From Mycobacterium sherrisii (GTDB lineage Bacteria; Actinomycetota; Actinomycetes; Mycobacteriales; Mycobacteriaceae): a stretch of DNA of 64,000 nucleotides. Positions 1 through 8,535 of the stretch are shown here, one piece after another. Within the stretch, counting starts at the first letter, position 1; every line of letters starts with the position of its first letter. The notes beneath the pieces were generated by a model. The model was not told where the DNA came from. It saw only the letters and a program-made list of their open reading frames with translations, and made no database searches. The translations under genes and the position numbers were made by a program. The stretch spans positions 124,001-188,000 of the forward strand of contig NZ_LQPT01000081.1 of assembly GCF_002102355.1 (NCBI RefSeq), given 5' to 3'.

Positions 1-696
1 ACGATGATCGGCGAATTGACGCGGGCCGCCGCCGACGATTCGTTGCGCGCGATACACCTCAGCGGAGCCGGTGGGGACTTTTGCGCGGGCGCCGACTGGG
101 TGAGCACCAACAGCGGCACCGCGACGCGTCCGCGCACCGGCAACCTGGTGCGCAGCATTCCGCATGCCGCGCACCGGGTGATCGAGCTCGTGCACGGCAT
201 CCAGCTTCCGGTCGTCTGCAGCGTGCGGGGCTGGGCGGTGGGCATGGGCTGCAATCTCGCGCTGGCCGCCGATTTCACCGTCGCCGCCACCGACGCGGTG
301 TTCTGGGAGCCGTTCGTACAGCGCGGGTTCAGCCCGGATTCGGGTGCCACCTGGTTGCTTCCCCGGCTGATCGGGGTGGCCCGGGCCCGCCGGATGCTGT
401 TGCTCGGGGAAAAGGTGCGCGGTGCGGACGCGGCCGACTGGGGGTTGATCCACCGCGCCGTCGACCCGGCCGACCTGGACGACGCCGCCGAGCAGCTGCT
501 GGGCCGGCTGACCACCGGACCGACGGTGGCGATCGGGATGGCCAAGCAGGCGCTGAACTACGCCCAGCACGCCTCGCTGAGTGAGTCCCTGACGCAGGAG
601 TTGTTCAACCTCGAGTTGTCCAGTCGGACACTCGATTTCAAGGAGGGCCTGGATGCCTTCCGGCAGCGACGCGATCCGGATTTCCGTGGTCGCTGA
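1..696 (+). CDS. Crotonase-family protein, PaaG/isomerase-like (5' partial)
   Basis: Enoyl-CoA hydratase/isomerase superfamily protein acting on an acyl-CoA; its start lies before the window, so about 30 N-terminal residues are missing. The oxyanion-hole segment GDFCAGADW and the second motif GMGCNLALAADF are clear. The usual catalytic glutamates of hydratases are absent (Asn follows GMGC, and EPF replaces QPE). The motif SPDSGATWLLPRLIG instead matches the PDSGGTW signature of PaaG-type and delta-isomerases, where Asp acts as the base. I infer an isomerase or ring-modifying role rather than simple hydration. It is the first visible gene of a tight six-gene plus-strand operon of crotonases and acyl-CoA ligases. 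The substrate cannot be read from the sequence. Confidence 0.82.
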   Translation, partial: TMIGELTRAAADDSLRAIHLSGAGGDFCAGADWVSTNSGTATRPRTGNLVRSIPHAAHRVIELVHGIQLPVVCSVRGWAVGMGCNLALAADFTVAATDAVFWEPFVQRGFSPDSGATWLLPRLIGVARARRMLLLGEKVRGADAADWGLIHRAVDPADLDDAAEQLLGRLTTGPTVAIGMAKQALNYAQHASLSESLTQELFNLELSSRTLDFKEGLDAFRQRRDPDFRGR

Positions 697-709
697 CGAA
701 GGGACGCGG

Positions 710-1522
710 ATGCCAGCGGACGCGTACGACACCATCACCTACGAACTCGACGGGCACACCGCCACCATCACCCTGAACCGGCCCGAGGCGCTGAACGCGC
801 TGAGCCCGCACATGATCGCGGAGTTGCGGGCCGCCTACCAGGAGGCCGAGAACGACGACCAGGTTTGGCTGACGATCGTCACCGGTACCGGCCGCGCGTT
901 CTGCACCGGCGCCGACGTCAAGGAGATTCCCGAGGACGGCAAGGTGATCTACGAGCGGCCGTACCTGTCGACCTACGACCAATGGGAGGCCCCGCAGGAG
1001 GGCACCCCACCGTTTCGCACCTCGGCCAAGCCGGTGCTGACCGCGGTGAACGGAATCTGTTGTGGCGCCGGCATGGATTGGGTCACGACGACGGACATCG
1101 TGATCGCATCGGAGCAGGCAACGTTCTTCGACCCGCACGTCAGCATCGGACTGGTCGCCGGCCGCGAACTGGTACGACTATCGCGGGTGCTGCCCCGCTC
1201 GGTCGCGCTGCGTATGGCCTTGATGGGCAAGCATGAACGGATGAGTGCCGCCCGCGCCTACGAGCTCGGATTGGTCAGCGAGGTGGTCGAACATGATCGG
1301 CTGATGGACCGGGCCCGACAGATCGCCGATGTTGTCAACTCCAATGCGCCCCTGGCCGTCCGGGGAACCCGCTTGGCAATTCTGAAGGGGCTGAACGTCC
1401 CGCTGCACGAGGCGGAGATCCTCGCCGAGACCTTCCGTGAGCGGGTGCTGCGCACCGAGGACGCGGCCGAAGGCCCCAAAGCCTTTGTGGAAAAACGCAA
1501 ACCGAATTGGCAGTGCCGGTGA
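710..1522 (+). CDS. Crotonase-family enoyl-CoA hydratase/isomerase homologue
   Basis: About 270 residues, normal crotonase length. The core reads TITLNRPEALNALS, then the oxyanion-hole loop GRAFCTGADVKE, then GICCGAGMDWVTTTDIVIAS. I chose ATG 710 rather than the upstream GTG 653 because 653 overlaps the preceding gene and adds residues unrelated to the family start. At the positions of the two hydratase glutamates it has Asp (GAGMD) and His (DPHVSIG), so the chemistry may differ from classical crotonase. It shares the ATFFDPHVSIGLV segment with the next gene, so the two are paralogues from duplication. It is translationally coupled to the next gene through a GTGA overlap. Possible roles are a hydratase, retro-aldolase or C-C hydrolase on a CoA thioester. 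Confidence 0.85.
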   Translation: MPADAYDTITYELDGHTATITLNRPEALNALSPHMIAELRAAYQEAENDDQVWLTIVTGTGRAFCTGADVKEIPEDGKVIYERPYLSTYDQWEAPQEGTPPFRTSAKPVLTAVNGICCGAGMDWVTTTDIVIASEQATFFDPHVSIGLVAGRELVRLSRVLPRSVALRMALMGKHERMSAARAYELGLVSEVVEHDRLMDRARQIADVVNSNAPLAVRGTRLAILKGLNVPLHEAEILAETFRERVLRTEDAAEGPKAFVEKRKPNWQCR

Positions 1523-2331
1523 ATACGCCAGGGTTCGACACGATCCTGCTCGACGTGGACGGAGCCGACCACGTCGCCACCATCACACTGAATCGGCCCG
1601 AGCGCCTGAATGCGTTCGACCGCACCATGTGCACGGAGATGGCCGAGGCCTGGCGCATCGTCAAACTCGACGACGCGGTGCATGCCGTGGTGCTGCGCGC
1701 GGCCGGCGACCGAGCGTTCAGCTCCGGACTGGACATCAAGACGCCCTACGGTCAGCCAGATAACGTGTGGAACCACGAGGATCCCGGCGAGCTGCTCAGC
1801 CCCAAGTGGCAAAAGCTGTGGAAGCCGGTGGTGTGTGCGGTTCAGGGCATGTGCACCGCCGGCGCCTTCTACTTCGTCAACGAATCGGACGTGGTCATTT
1901 GCTCGACGGAGGCAACGTTTTTCGATTCACATGTGTCGGCCGGCCTGGTCTGCGCGCTGGAACCGATCGGCTTGATGCGCCGGGTCGGCTTGGGCGAGAC
2001 CTTGCGGATCGCGTTGCTGGGCAACGACGAGCGGGTCAGCGCCGAAACTGCGTTGCGCATCGGATTGGTCACCGAGGTGGTGGCGCCAAATCAGCTATGG
2101 GATCGTGCCCACGAAATCGCCGCGACGATCGCCGCCAAGCCACCGTCGGCGACTCAGGGCACGGTCAAGGCGATCTGGGAATCACTGGACAAGCCCTATC
2201 GCACCGCGATGGAACAGAACCTGATCTACACCCGGCTGGGCAACCCGATGGGCACCGCGGAACTGACGGCGCGGCAGGACTCGCCCGACAACGTTGCTGC
2301 CGGCCCACGAAGCGATCCCAGGATCCGCTGA
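1519..2331 (+). CDS. Crotonase-family enoyl-CoA hydratase/isomerase homologue
   Basis: About 270 residues, a paralogue of the preceding gene. TITLNRPERLNAFD and DRAFSSGLDIKTP mark the CoA-binding and oxyanion regions, followed by QGMCTAGAFYFVNESDVVI. As in its neighbour, ATFFDSHVSAGLV carries no Glu at the hydratase base position, so catalysis is probably non-canonical. Start options are TTG 1507, GTG 1513 and GTG 1519; I prefer 1519 because it forms a GTGA overlap with the upstream stop, as expected in this compact operon. The stop shares a base with the ATG of the ligase that follows (TGATG). The tandem pair may form hetero-oligomers, which is inference only. Confidence 0.84.
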   Translation: MNTPGFDTILLDVDGADHVATITLNRPERLNAFDRTMCTEMAEAWRIVKLDDAVHAVVLRAAGDRAFSSGLDIKTPYGQPDNVWNHEDPGELLSPKWQKLWKPVVCAVQGMCTAGAFYFVNESDVVICSTEATFFDSHVSAGLVCALEPIGLMRRVGLGETLRIALLGNDERVSAETALRIGLVTEVVAPNQLWDRAHEIAATIAAKPPSATQGTVKAIWESLDKPYRTAMEQNLIYTRLGNPMGTAELTARQDSPDNVAAGPRSDPRIR

Positions 2332-3812
2332 TGACCGAGCATCCGCTACGGCAACGCATCGCCGACGTGTTGAATCTGCAACCCGACGCACCCGCGATCG
2401 AATACGACGGCCGGTGGTTGTCCTGGGCCCAGATCGGCGACGCCGCAAGGCGGATGGCGTCTTTGACCGCCCAACACCGCGACGATCCGCGTATCGGGAT
2501 GCTGCTGCGTAATCGGCCCGGACAGGTGGCGGCATTTTTGGGCGTACTGCTGGGCGGCGGGACCGTGGTCACCATCAATCCGTCCCGGGGTGACGAACGC
2601 ACCCGCGCCGAGATCGCCGCGCTGCGACTGCCGCTGGTGGTGGGCGAGCCCGACGATCTGGCCACGCTCGTGGGCCGGGATCATCCGGACACGCCGACCG
2701 CACCGATCTCGGGAGGTCTGGATGATCCCTTCCCAGAGGTGCGACGCGGCGACACCCCGGCGGCGTCCTGCGTCGCGGTGCGAATGCTGACCAGCGGAAC
2801 GACCGGCCCGCCCAAGCGGATTGACCTCGGCTACGACGTGCTGGCACGCAGTGTGCTGGGACCGGATCCAGAGCAAGCACCGCCGCCGACCGAGCTGCGA
2901 CGCGCGGTCGCGATCGTGAACTCACCGCTGGTACACATCGGCGGCGTGTTCCGGGTGTTGCAGTGCATCGCCGAAGCGAGACCCTTTGTGCTGCTGGAAC
3001 GCTTCGAGCTTGAGCCCTGGGCCGAGGCGGTACGCAAGCATCGACCGCGCACTGTCTCGCTGGTGCCGGCCGCGTTGCGGACGGTGCTGCACTCCGACCT
3101 GTCGCGGACCGACCTCGACGGTATCCGCGCCGTCACCTGCGGCACCGCCCCACTCTCGGCCGACGATGCCGACGCGTTCACCCGAAAATTCGGCATCCCC
3201 GTCCTGACTTCCTATGCCGCAACCGAATTCGGTGGCGGTGTGGCGGGCTGGACGCTGGCCGACTACCAACAGTTTTGGACCGCCAAGCGCGGGAGCGTCG
3301 GACGGGCCAACCCCGGCGCGCAACTGCGGGTGGTGGACGACACCGGCGCGCCGCTCGGACCCGACCGGGTCGGGGTGCTGGAGGTGTGGCCGGCGCAGCT
3401 CGGGCGCGCCGCGCAGTGGATGCGCACCACGGACCTGGCGCGCATCGACCCCGACGGCTTCCTGTGGATCCTCGGCCGAGCCGATCAGGCGATCATCCGC
3501 GGCGGGTTCAAGGTGATGCCCGACGACGTCCGGGTCGCATTGGAAGAGCATCCCGCGGTGGCCGCCGCGGCGGTGATCGGGCGGCCCGACGCACGCCTCG
3601 GTGCGACACCGGTCGCCATGGTGGAGCTGCGAACACCCACCGACACCGACGCCCTGGTCACATATCTGCGAAAACGCCTGGCCCGCTACGAGATCCCGAC
3701 AGACATCGCGATCGTCGCCGCGCTGCCACGAACCCCGTCGGGCAAGGCCGACCTCGGGGCGATCCGTCGCTTCTTCGAAGAATCCGCAACGCGACACGAT
3801 CATGCCCGGTGA
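2331..3812 (+). CDS. AMP-forming acyl-CoA synthetase (ligase 1 of 3)
   Basis: ANL-superfamily adenylating enzyme of about 493 residues that would activate a carboxylic acid to its acyl-AMP and then acyl-CoA. The P-loop LTSGTTGPPK, the A5 region SYAATEFGGG, the hinge motif WILGRADQAIIRGG and the C-terminal catalytic lysine in TPSGKADL are all present. It is shorter than typical FadDs (about 540), which suits a small or aromatic acid rather than a long chain. ATG 2331 overlaps the preceding stop (TGATG), and the longer upstream reading frame overlaps the crotonase. It overlaps the next ligase by 11 bases. The substrate is unknown. Confidence 0.87.
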   Translation: MTEHPLRQRIADVLNLQPDAPAIEYDGRWLSWAQIGDAARRMASLTAQHRDDPRIGMLLRNRPGQVAAFLGVLLGGGTVVTINPSRGDERTRAEIAALRLPLVVGEPDDLATLVGRDHPDTPTAPISGGLDDPFPEVRRGDTPAASCVAVRMLTSGTTGPPKRIDLGYDVLARSVLGPDPEQAPPPTELRRAVAIVNSPLVHIGGVFRVLQCIAEARPFVLLERFELEPWAEAVRKHRPRTVSLVPAALRTVLHSDLSRTDLDGIRAVTCGTAPLSADDADAFTRKFGIPVLTSYAATEFGGGVAGWTLADYQQFWTAKRGSVGRANPGAQLRVVDDTGAPLGPDRVGVLEVWPAQLGRAAQWMRTTDLARIDPDGFLWILGRADQAIIRGGFKVMPDDVRVALEEHPAVAAAAVIGRPDARLGATPVAMVELRTPTDTDALVTYLRKRLARYEIPTDIAIVAALPRTPSGKADLGAIRRFFEESATRHDHAR

Positions 3813-5406
3813 GTCGACCCTCGGCGAGATCCTGCGCCGTCAGGCGAGCTCGCGCGGCAACCATCCGCTGCTGGTGTGCGACACCGACCGCATCGGGTAC
3901 GCCGAGGCGGATTCGCGGTCGGCAGAACTTGCCCGCGGACTGATCGATCTCGGTGCCGGCAAGGGCACCCACGTGGGACTGCTCTATCCCAACGGCAGCG
4001 ACTTCGTCGTGGCGACGTTGGCCGCAACGCGCATCGGCGCGGTAGTGATCCCGTTTTCCACCTTCGTCACCGCTCCCGAATTGCGCGAGCAATTGGTCGA
4101 CAGCGACGTCGAGATCCTGTTGGCGGCGCGGTCTTTTCGCTCCCACGACTACGTGCGGCGGCTGTCCGAGATTCTTCCGGAGGCCAGTGCGGGCGATGGG
4201 GCCCATGCCGAATCCGGGGAGCGGCTGTGGTGTGCCGCCGTGCCCAACCTGCGGCATGTCGTGTTCTCGCTGGACGGATTGCGCCGGTCCGCGCCGGCCG
4301 TATCGCCCGCGCGGCTCGGGGCGATCCAGGCGGACGTCGACGACGGCGATGTGCTGGCAGTCATCTACACATCGGGGTCGACGAGCACCCCGAAAGGAGT
4401 GGTGCACACGCATGCCGCGCTGCTCGAGCATCAGCGCAATCTCAACAAGCTGCGCGGCCTGACCCCGGCCGACAAGTTGTTCTGCAATTCGCCGTTCTTC
4501 TGGATCGGCGGGTTCGCGTTCGGGTTGCTCGCCACGCTGGTCGCCGGATCGACGTTGGTGTGTTCTGCCGCCCCCGCGGACAGCGACGGTGCCGCGGCGA
4601 CGTTGGATCTGATCGAAGCTGAAAAGCCGACAATGACAAACGGATTCGTGGCCGGAATCGCACATTTGACCGAACACCCCAGCTACGCCACGCGTGACTT
4701 TTCCTCGCTGCGCCGCGGCAACCTCTACCCGATCATGGCGCCGGAGTGCAGGCCCGGCGATCCCGAGCTGCGGCACAACATGTTCGGGATGACCGAGGCC
4801 GGCGGTGTGCTGCTGATCGACCCGGACGAATCCGACCAGCCCGAGACGCGGCGAGGATCGTTCGGCAGGCCGGCACCCGGGTTCGAGACGATGCTGATCG
4901 ACCCCGACACCGGAAAACGCATGGGCATCGGTGCTGTCGGCGAGCTGTGCATCCGCGGGCCGTATCTGATGCAGGCCTACCACAGACGTGCCCGTGAGGA
5001 GTGCTTCGACGCCGACGGATGGTTCCACACCGCCGATCTGGTCCGCGTCGACGCCGACGGCTTCGTCTATTTTGTCGGGCGGCGCAACGCGATGATCAAG
5101 ACGGCGGGCGCCAACGTGTCGGCCCCGGAGGTGGAGCAGGCGATCAGCAGGATCACGGGCGAGCCCGCGTACGTGGTCGGGCTCCCCGACCCTCGTCGCG
5201 GCCAACTCGTGGCGGCGGTGGTGGTGGTGGTGGTGCGGGACGAAGCCGCGACGTTGGACATGGCCGCCCTGTGCGAGCGGCTCGAATCCGAGCTGTCGGC
5301 CTACAAAATCCCGCGCCGGTTCGTCACCGTGTCCCGTGCCGACGTACCGTTGCGGTCCAGCGGCAAGGTCGACACCCGGCGGTTGCGGGAACTCTTTGAT
5401 GCCTAG
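3802..5406 (+). CDS. AMP-forming acyl-CoA synthetase (ligase 2 of 3)
   Basis: FadD-type ligase of about 534 residues. Visible motifs are the P-loop IYTSGSTSTPKGVVH, A5 NMFGMTEAGG, the A7/A8 region GWFHTADLVRVDADGF and FVGRRNAMIKTAG, and a terminal SGKVDTRRLR with the adenylation lysine. The start ATG 3802 lies inside the end of ligase 1, consistent with coupling. Near residue 475 there is a run of six GTG codons (Val x6, bases 5218-5235) in the C-terminal domain, an unusual simple repeat in coding sequence. It is closely similar in layout to the next ligase, so the pair likely arose by duplication. Confidence 0.87.
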   Translation: MPGESTLGEILRRQASSRGNHPLLVCDTDRIGYAEADSRSAELARGLIDLGAGKGTHVGLLYPNGSDFVVATLAATRIGAVVIPFSTFVTAPELREQLVDSDVEILLAARSFRSHDYVRRLSEILPEASAGDGAHAESGERLWCAAVPNLRHVVFSLDGLRRSAPAVSPARLGAIQADVDDGDVLAVIYTSGSTSTPKGVVHTHAALLEHQRNLNKLRGLTPADKLFCNSPFFWIGGFAFGLLATLVAGSTLVCSAAPADSDGAAATLDLIEAEKPTMTNGFVAGIAHLTEHPSYATRDFSSLRRGNLYPIMAPECRPGDPELRHNMFGMTEAGGVLLIDPDESDQPETRRGSFGRPAPGFETMLIDPDTGKRMGIGAVGELCIRGPYLMQAYHRRAREECFDADGWFHTADLVRVDADGFVYFVGRRNAMIKTAGANVSAPEVEQAISRITGEPAYVVGLPDPRRGQLVAAVVVVVVRDEAATLDMAALCERLESELSAYKIPRRFVTVSRADVPLRSSGKVDTRRLRELFDA

Positions 5407-6937
5407 CACCATCGACCAGTGGCTGAGATTTCGCGCCGACCACGACCCGGAGACCCCGATGGTCATCGATCCGTCGGCGCGACTCGGTTATCGCGAGCTC
5501 GAGCACAGCACCGGCGAATTGGCCGCCACCTTCCTCGAAGCCGGCGTGGGCAAGGGCACCCGGGTGGGGCTGATCATGCCGAACAGCGCGCGCTGGGTGC
5601 AGGTCGCGCTGGCGCTGACGCGCATCGGTGCCGTCCTGGTGCCGTTGAGCACCCTGCTGCGGGCGGGCGAAATCGTCGCGCAGTTGCGCGTGGCAGCCGT
5701 GCAGTTCTTGGTGAGCGTCGAGGAATTCCGCGGCCATCGTTACCTGGACGACGTTGCGCGGGCACGGTCCGAACTTCCGGCGCTGCAACGAGTTTGGTCC
5801 GTCGGTCAGCTCGACGGCGCCGCGGCCGGCGACCGGGCCCGACGGGTTGTCGATGCCATGACCGGCACGGTCACCGCCGCCGACCCACTCGTCATCATGT
5901 TCACCTCCGGGAGCAGCGGACCGCCCAAGGGGGTCGTGCATTCGCACGGCAGTGCGTTGGGGGCCGTACAGTCCGGCCTGGCCGCGCGTTGCATCACCTC
6001 CGAAACCCGGCTGTACCTGCCGATGCCGTTCTTCTGGGTGGGTGGCTTCGGCAGCGGCATACTGTCGGCACTAGTCGCCGGTGCCACCCTTGTCACCGAG
6101 GAGATTCCCACCCCGCAGACCACGCTGCGACTGCTGGAGCGCGAGCGGGTCACCCTGTTTCGGGGTTGGCCCGACCAGGCTGAGGCGCTGGCCCGGCATG
6201 CCGGTGCACTCGGCGCCGATCTGTCGGCGCTGCGGCCCGGCAGCCTGGAGGCGCTGTTGCCACCGGAGCAGCGGGCCCGGCCCGGCGCGCGCGCCACACT
6301 GTTCGGCATGACCGAGGCGTTCGGACCGTACTGCGGCCACCCTGCCGACACCGACCTGCCACCGGCGGCGTGGGGCAGCTGCGGAAAACCGTTCCCCGGC
6401 ATCGAGATTCGCATCGTCGACCCTGACGGCGAACCGGTCGCGCCGGGAATGACCGGCGAGATCCAGATCCGCGGACCGCACACGTTGCGCGGCATCTGCG
6501 GCCGCCGCCGCGAGGAGCTGTTCACTGCCGACGGGTTTTACCCGACCGGGGATCTGGGTCACCTCGACCACGACGGATTCCTGTTCTACCACGGGCGATC
6601 CGACGACATGTTCAAGGTCAGCGGGGCGACCGTCTATCCCAGCGAGGTCGAGCGCGCACTGCGCACGATCGACGGCGTCGAGGGCGCCTTCGTCACCAAT
6701 GTGCCGGGCAGCGGCGGCAATCGGGTGGGCGCGGCGGTGGTATGCCGCGCGCTGAGCGCCGCGCGGCTGCGCGACGCCGCGAAGGCGCTGCTGAGTGCGT
6801 TCAAGGTTCCGGCGGTGTGGCTGGTGCTGGATTCGGACGAGGACGTGCCGCGCGGCGGTACCGGCAAGGTCGACCTTCGCCGGTTGCGGGAACTGTTGGC
6901 TGCGGCGGCCGCCCCTGACCGCGAGCCTGACCCCTGA
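5399..6937 (+). CDS. AMP-forming acyl-CoA synthetase (ligase 3 of 3)
   Basis: FadD-type ligase of about 512 residues, last gene of the plus-strand operon. Motifs in order are the P-loop MFTSGSSGPPKGVVHSH, an active-site helix near PFFWVGGFGSG, A5 TLFGMTEAFG, FYPTGDLGHLDHDGF, YHGRSDDMFKVSG and the terminal GTGKVDLRRLR carrying the catalytic lysine. It starts at ATG 5399, overlapping ligase 2 by 8 bases. Three adjacent ligases with different binding-pocket sequences suggest either several related substrates or activation at several steps of one pathway. About 118 bases of non-coding DNA separate it from the convergent secreted-protein gene. Confidence 0.86.
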   Translation: MPSTIDQWLRFRADHDPETPMVIDPSARLGYRELEHSTGELAATFLEAGVGKGTRVGLIMPNSARWVQVALALTRIGAVLVPLSTLLRAGEIVAQLRVAAVQFLVSVEEFRGHRYLDDVARARSELPALQRVWSVGQLDGAAAGDRARRVVDAMTGTVTAADPLVIMFTSGSSGPPKGVVHSHGSALGAVQSGLAARCITSETRLYLPMPFFWVGGFGSGILSALVAGATLVTEEIPTPQTTLRLLERERVTLFRGWPDQAEALARHAGALGADLSALRPGSLEALLPPEQRARPGARATLFGMTEAFGPYCGHPADTDLPPAAWGSCGKPFPGIEIRIVDPDGEPVAPGMTGEIQIRGPHTLRGICGRRREELFTADGFYPTGDLGHLDHDGFLFYHGRSDDMFKVSGATVYPSEVERALRTIDGVEGAFVTNVPGSGGNRVGAAVVCRALSAARLRDAAKALLSAFKVPAVWLVLDSDEDVPRGGTGKVDLRRLRELLAAAAAPDREPDP

Positions 6938-7055
6938 AAGCAACTGAAACAACTGAAAACCACTGCACCGCTGGCATACCGTGCGCAGGCACCTGCGGCG
7001 GAAGGTGGACCGCATCGTCGTACCGCGGCGGTTCAACCGCGTCGCGCGAGCGATC

Positions 7056-7430
7056 TCACGGGACCCGGGTCCAGGGCTGACAGTTCAGTGACTCGAACGC
7101 CTTCACCGAGGTGTTGATGTTGGCGAACATCGGGCCGATGGAGGTGTTCGTCTGCAGGACGTGGTCCTTGTTCGCGTCGGGCGTGCTGTAGGTGAACCAC
7201 GAGCACATGGAGTCCTGGGTGGGCACGTTGTTGATCCACACGCCGAAGACCGAGCCCGATCCGGCCGTGTGGTACAGCCCCGGTGCGATATCGGGTCCGA
7301 CGACGAAGACCCCGTTGCCGGGTATGGGGTCAAGTGGGTCGGCATGCGCGGGCGCGGCGAAGGCGATCGCCGTCACGCACGCGACGAATCCGGCCACTGC
7401 GCGGGGCATCGCAGGCATCTCGTTCTCCAT
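7056..7430 (-). CDS. Small secreted protein of unknown function
   Basis: 124 residues starting at ATG 7430. A Sec signal peptide is visible: short charged start, hydrophobic stretch AVAGFVACVTAIAFAA, and an AHA cleavage motif before DPLDPIPGNG. The mature part of about 100 residues has two Cys (SMCSWF and LNCQPW) that could form a disulfide once exported. The segment GLYHTAGSGSVFGVWINNVP resembles small exported proteins seen in other mycobacteria, but I cannot assign a function. Longer upstream frames are shadows of the neighbouring gene. It stands alone, convergent with the ligase operon and 62 bases downstream of the next minus-strand gene. Confidence 0.75.
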   Translation of the reverse strand: MENEMPAMPRAVAGFVACVTAIAFAAPAHADPLDPIPGNGVFVVGPDIAPGLYHTAGSGSVFGVWINNVPTQDSMCSWFTYSTPDANKDHVLQTNTSIGPMFANINTSVKAFESLNCQPWTRVP

Positions 7431-7492
7431 TCGTTGCCCGATCTGATCGCAGCGTATGCCTGACCGGGCTTTGCTACAAGAGACAAAGATGC

Positions 7493-7801
7493 CTACCGAC
7501 GAGCGCCGGATACCGCCGACTGTGGTAGCCGGCCGGCGCGCGAATGTCCGCTCAAGACGTCCTCGTTGACCAGCACGTCGAATGCCAGGTTCAGCCGCAT
7601 CGGCTTGGTCACCGCCTGCCGCCAGCGCAGCCGGGTGCCGCCGACGGCCGGCTCGCTCGTAAAGTCCTGCAGCGCAACCGTTTCGTCTTTGTAGGTCGCG
7701 GTGCCCGCCAATCCATCCTCGGACTCGACGAACGCGTACCGCACCGCCAGCGTGCCGATCGGGGTCTTGATCGTCACGTCCCAATCGCCCTGGATGCTCA
7801 C
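7493..7801 (-). CDS. Conserved hypothetical protein
   Basis: About 102 residues, GTG start at 7801 (an alternative GTG at 7807 overlaps the upstream stop). It begins SIQGDWDVTIKTPIGTLAVR and is rich in alternating hydrophobic residues, suggesting a small beta-sandwich. There is no signal peptide or membrane segment. It directly follows the DJ-1/PfpI-like gene on the same strand and is probably translated from the same message. The sequence around LAGTATYKDETVALQDF looks like a conserved mycobacterial family of unknown role. Confidence 0.65.
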   Translation of the reverse strand: MSIQGDWDVTIKTPIGTLAVRYAFVESEDGLAGTATYKDETVALQDFTSEPAVGGTRLRWRQAVTKPMRLNLAFDVLVNEDVLSGHSRAGRLPQSAVSGARR

Positions 7802-7803
7802 TG

Positions 7804-8460
7804 TCACACCTCCGCGGGTTCGCGACCCGTCGGCCGCCACACCGTGCCGCGCCGCTCGTATTCGAAGAGCCGCTCGACGGCGTGGGCGACGCGCGGACCG
7901 TAGAACCGATCGAGCAGATGCAGGGCCAGCTCGAGGCCCGAGGTCGCCCCGCCGGCCGTGACCAGATCTCCGTCGTCGACGACCCGCGCCGCGACCGGAT
8001 GTACACCGGTGGCCTCCAGCAACTCCAATCCCAGATGATGCGTGACCGCGTGGCGCCCTTCGATCAATCCCGACATCGCCATGATGATCGACCCGCCGCA
8101 CACCGCGGCCAGCGTCACCTCCGGGTTCGCGGATGCCTTGTGCAACAACGGGGTCAGCTCGGTCTGGGCGGCCCGCGCCAACAACACGGGGATGGTGTCG
8201 ACGCCGTCATCGGGGTCGCCGACGGTCGGCCCGCTGGCGCCGGGCACGATCACGCAGCCGGGTTCGGCCGGATCGAGTGCGGCGGTGGCGGCCAGCGCCA
8301 GAGCGCGGGTACCGCTGATGACGTCACGGGGCCCCTCGGCCGCCACCAAGCTCACCGCGAGGTCGCCGCCCAGCATTTCGGCACCGGCGGCGAGAACTTC
8401 GAATGGCGCGACGACGTCGAACGGGTCGAACCCGTCGTACAACACGATCTGCGCATGCAC
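7804..8460 (-). CDS. DJ-1/PfpI family protein
   Basis: About 218 residues with the class I glutamine amidotransferase-like fold. The N-terminus QIVLYDGFDPFDVVAPFEVL and the nucleophile-elbow region LAAVCGGSIIMAMSGLIEG with the candidate reactive Cys are typical, followed by TTAGGATSGLELALHLLDRF. It lacks the AraC-type DNA-binding tail, so it is the stand-alone form (glyoxalase-, isonitrile hydratase- or chaperone-like). The start is GTG 8460; longer frames have no suitable start. It is transcribed divergently from an AraC regulator with the same type of N-terminal domain, 75 bases away, suggesting that regulator controls it. Confidence 0.8.
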   Translation of the reverse strand: MHAQIVLYDGFDPFDVVAPFEVLAAGAEMLGGDLAVSLVAAEGPRDVISGTRALALAATAALDPAEPGCVIVPGASGPTVGDPDDGVDTIPVLLARAAQTELTPLLHKASANPEVTLAAVCGGSIIMAMSGLIEGRHAVTHHLGLELLEATGVHPVAARVVDDGDLVTAGGATSGLELALHLLDRFYGPRVAHAVERLFEYERRGTVWRPTGREPAEV

Positions 8461-8535
8461 CCGGCTATCGTGGCCCGTGACCGCGCCCCAGAACAGTGGC
8501 TGGATTGCCACGTTGCACCGGTATATTGCCAAGCC

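Noticed and set aside
3658-5466. 602-residue minus-strand open frame over ligase 2
   Set aside because: It has a His run from the GTG repeat, no recognisable domain, and is antisense to an intact ligase.
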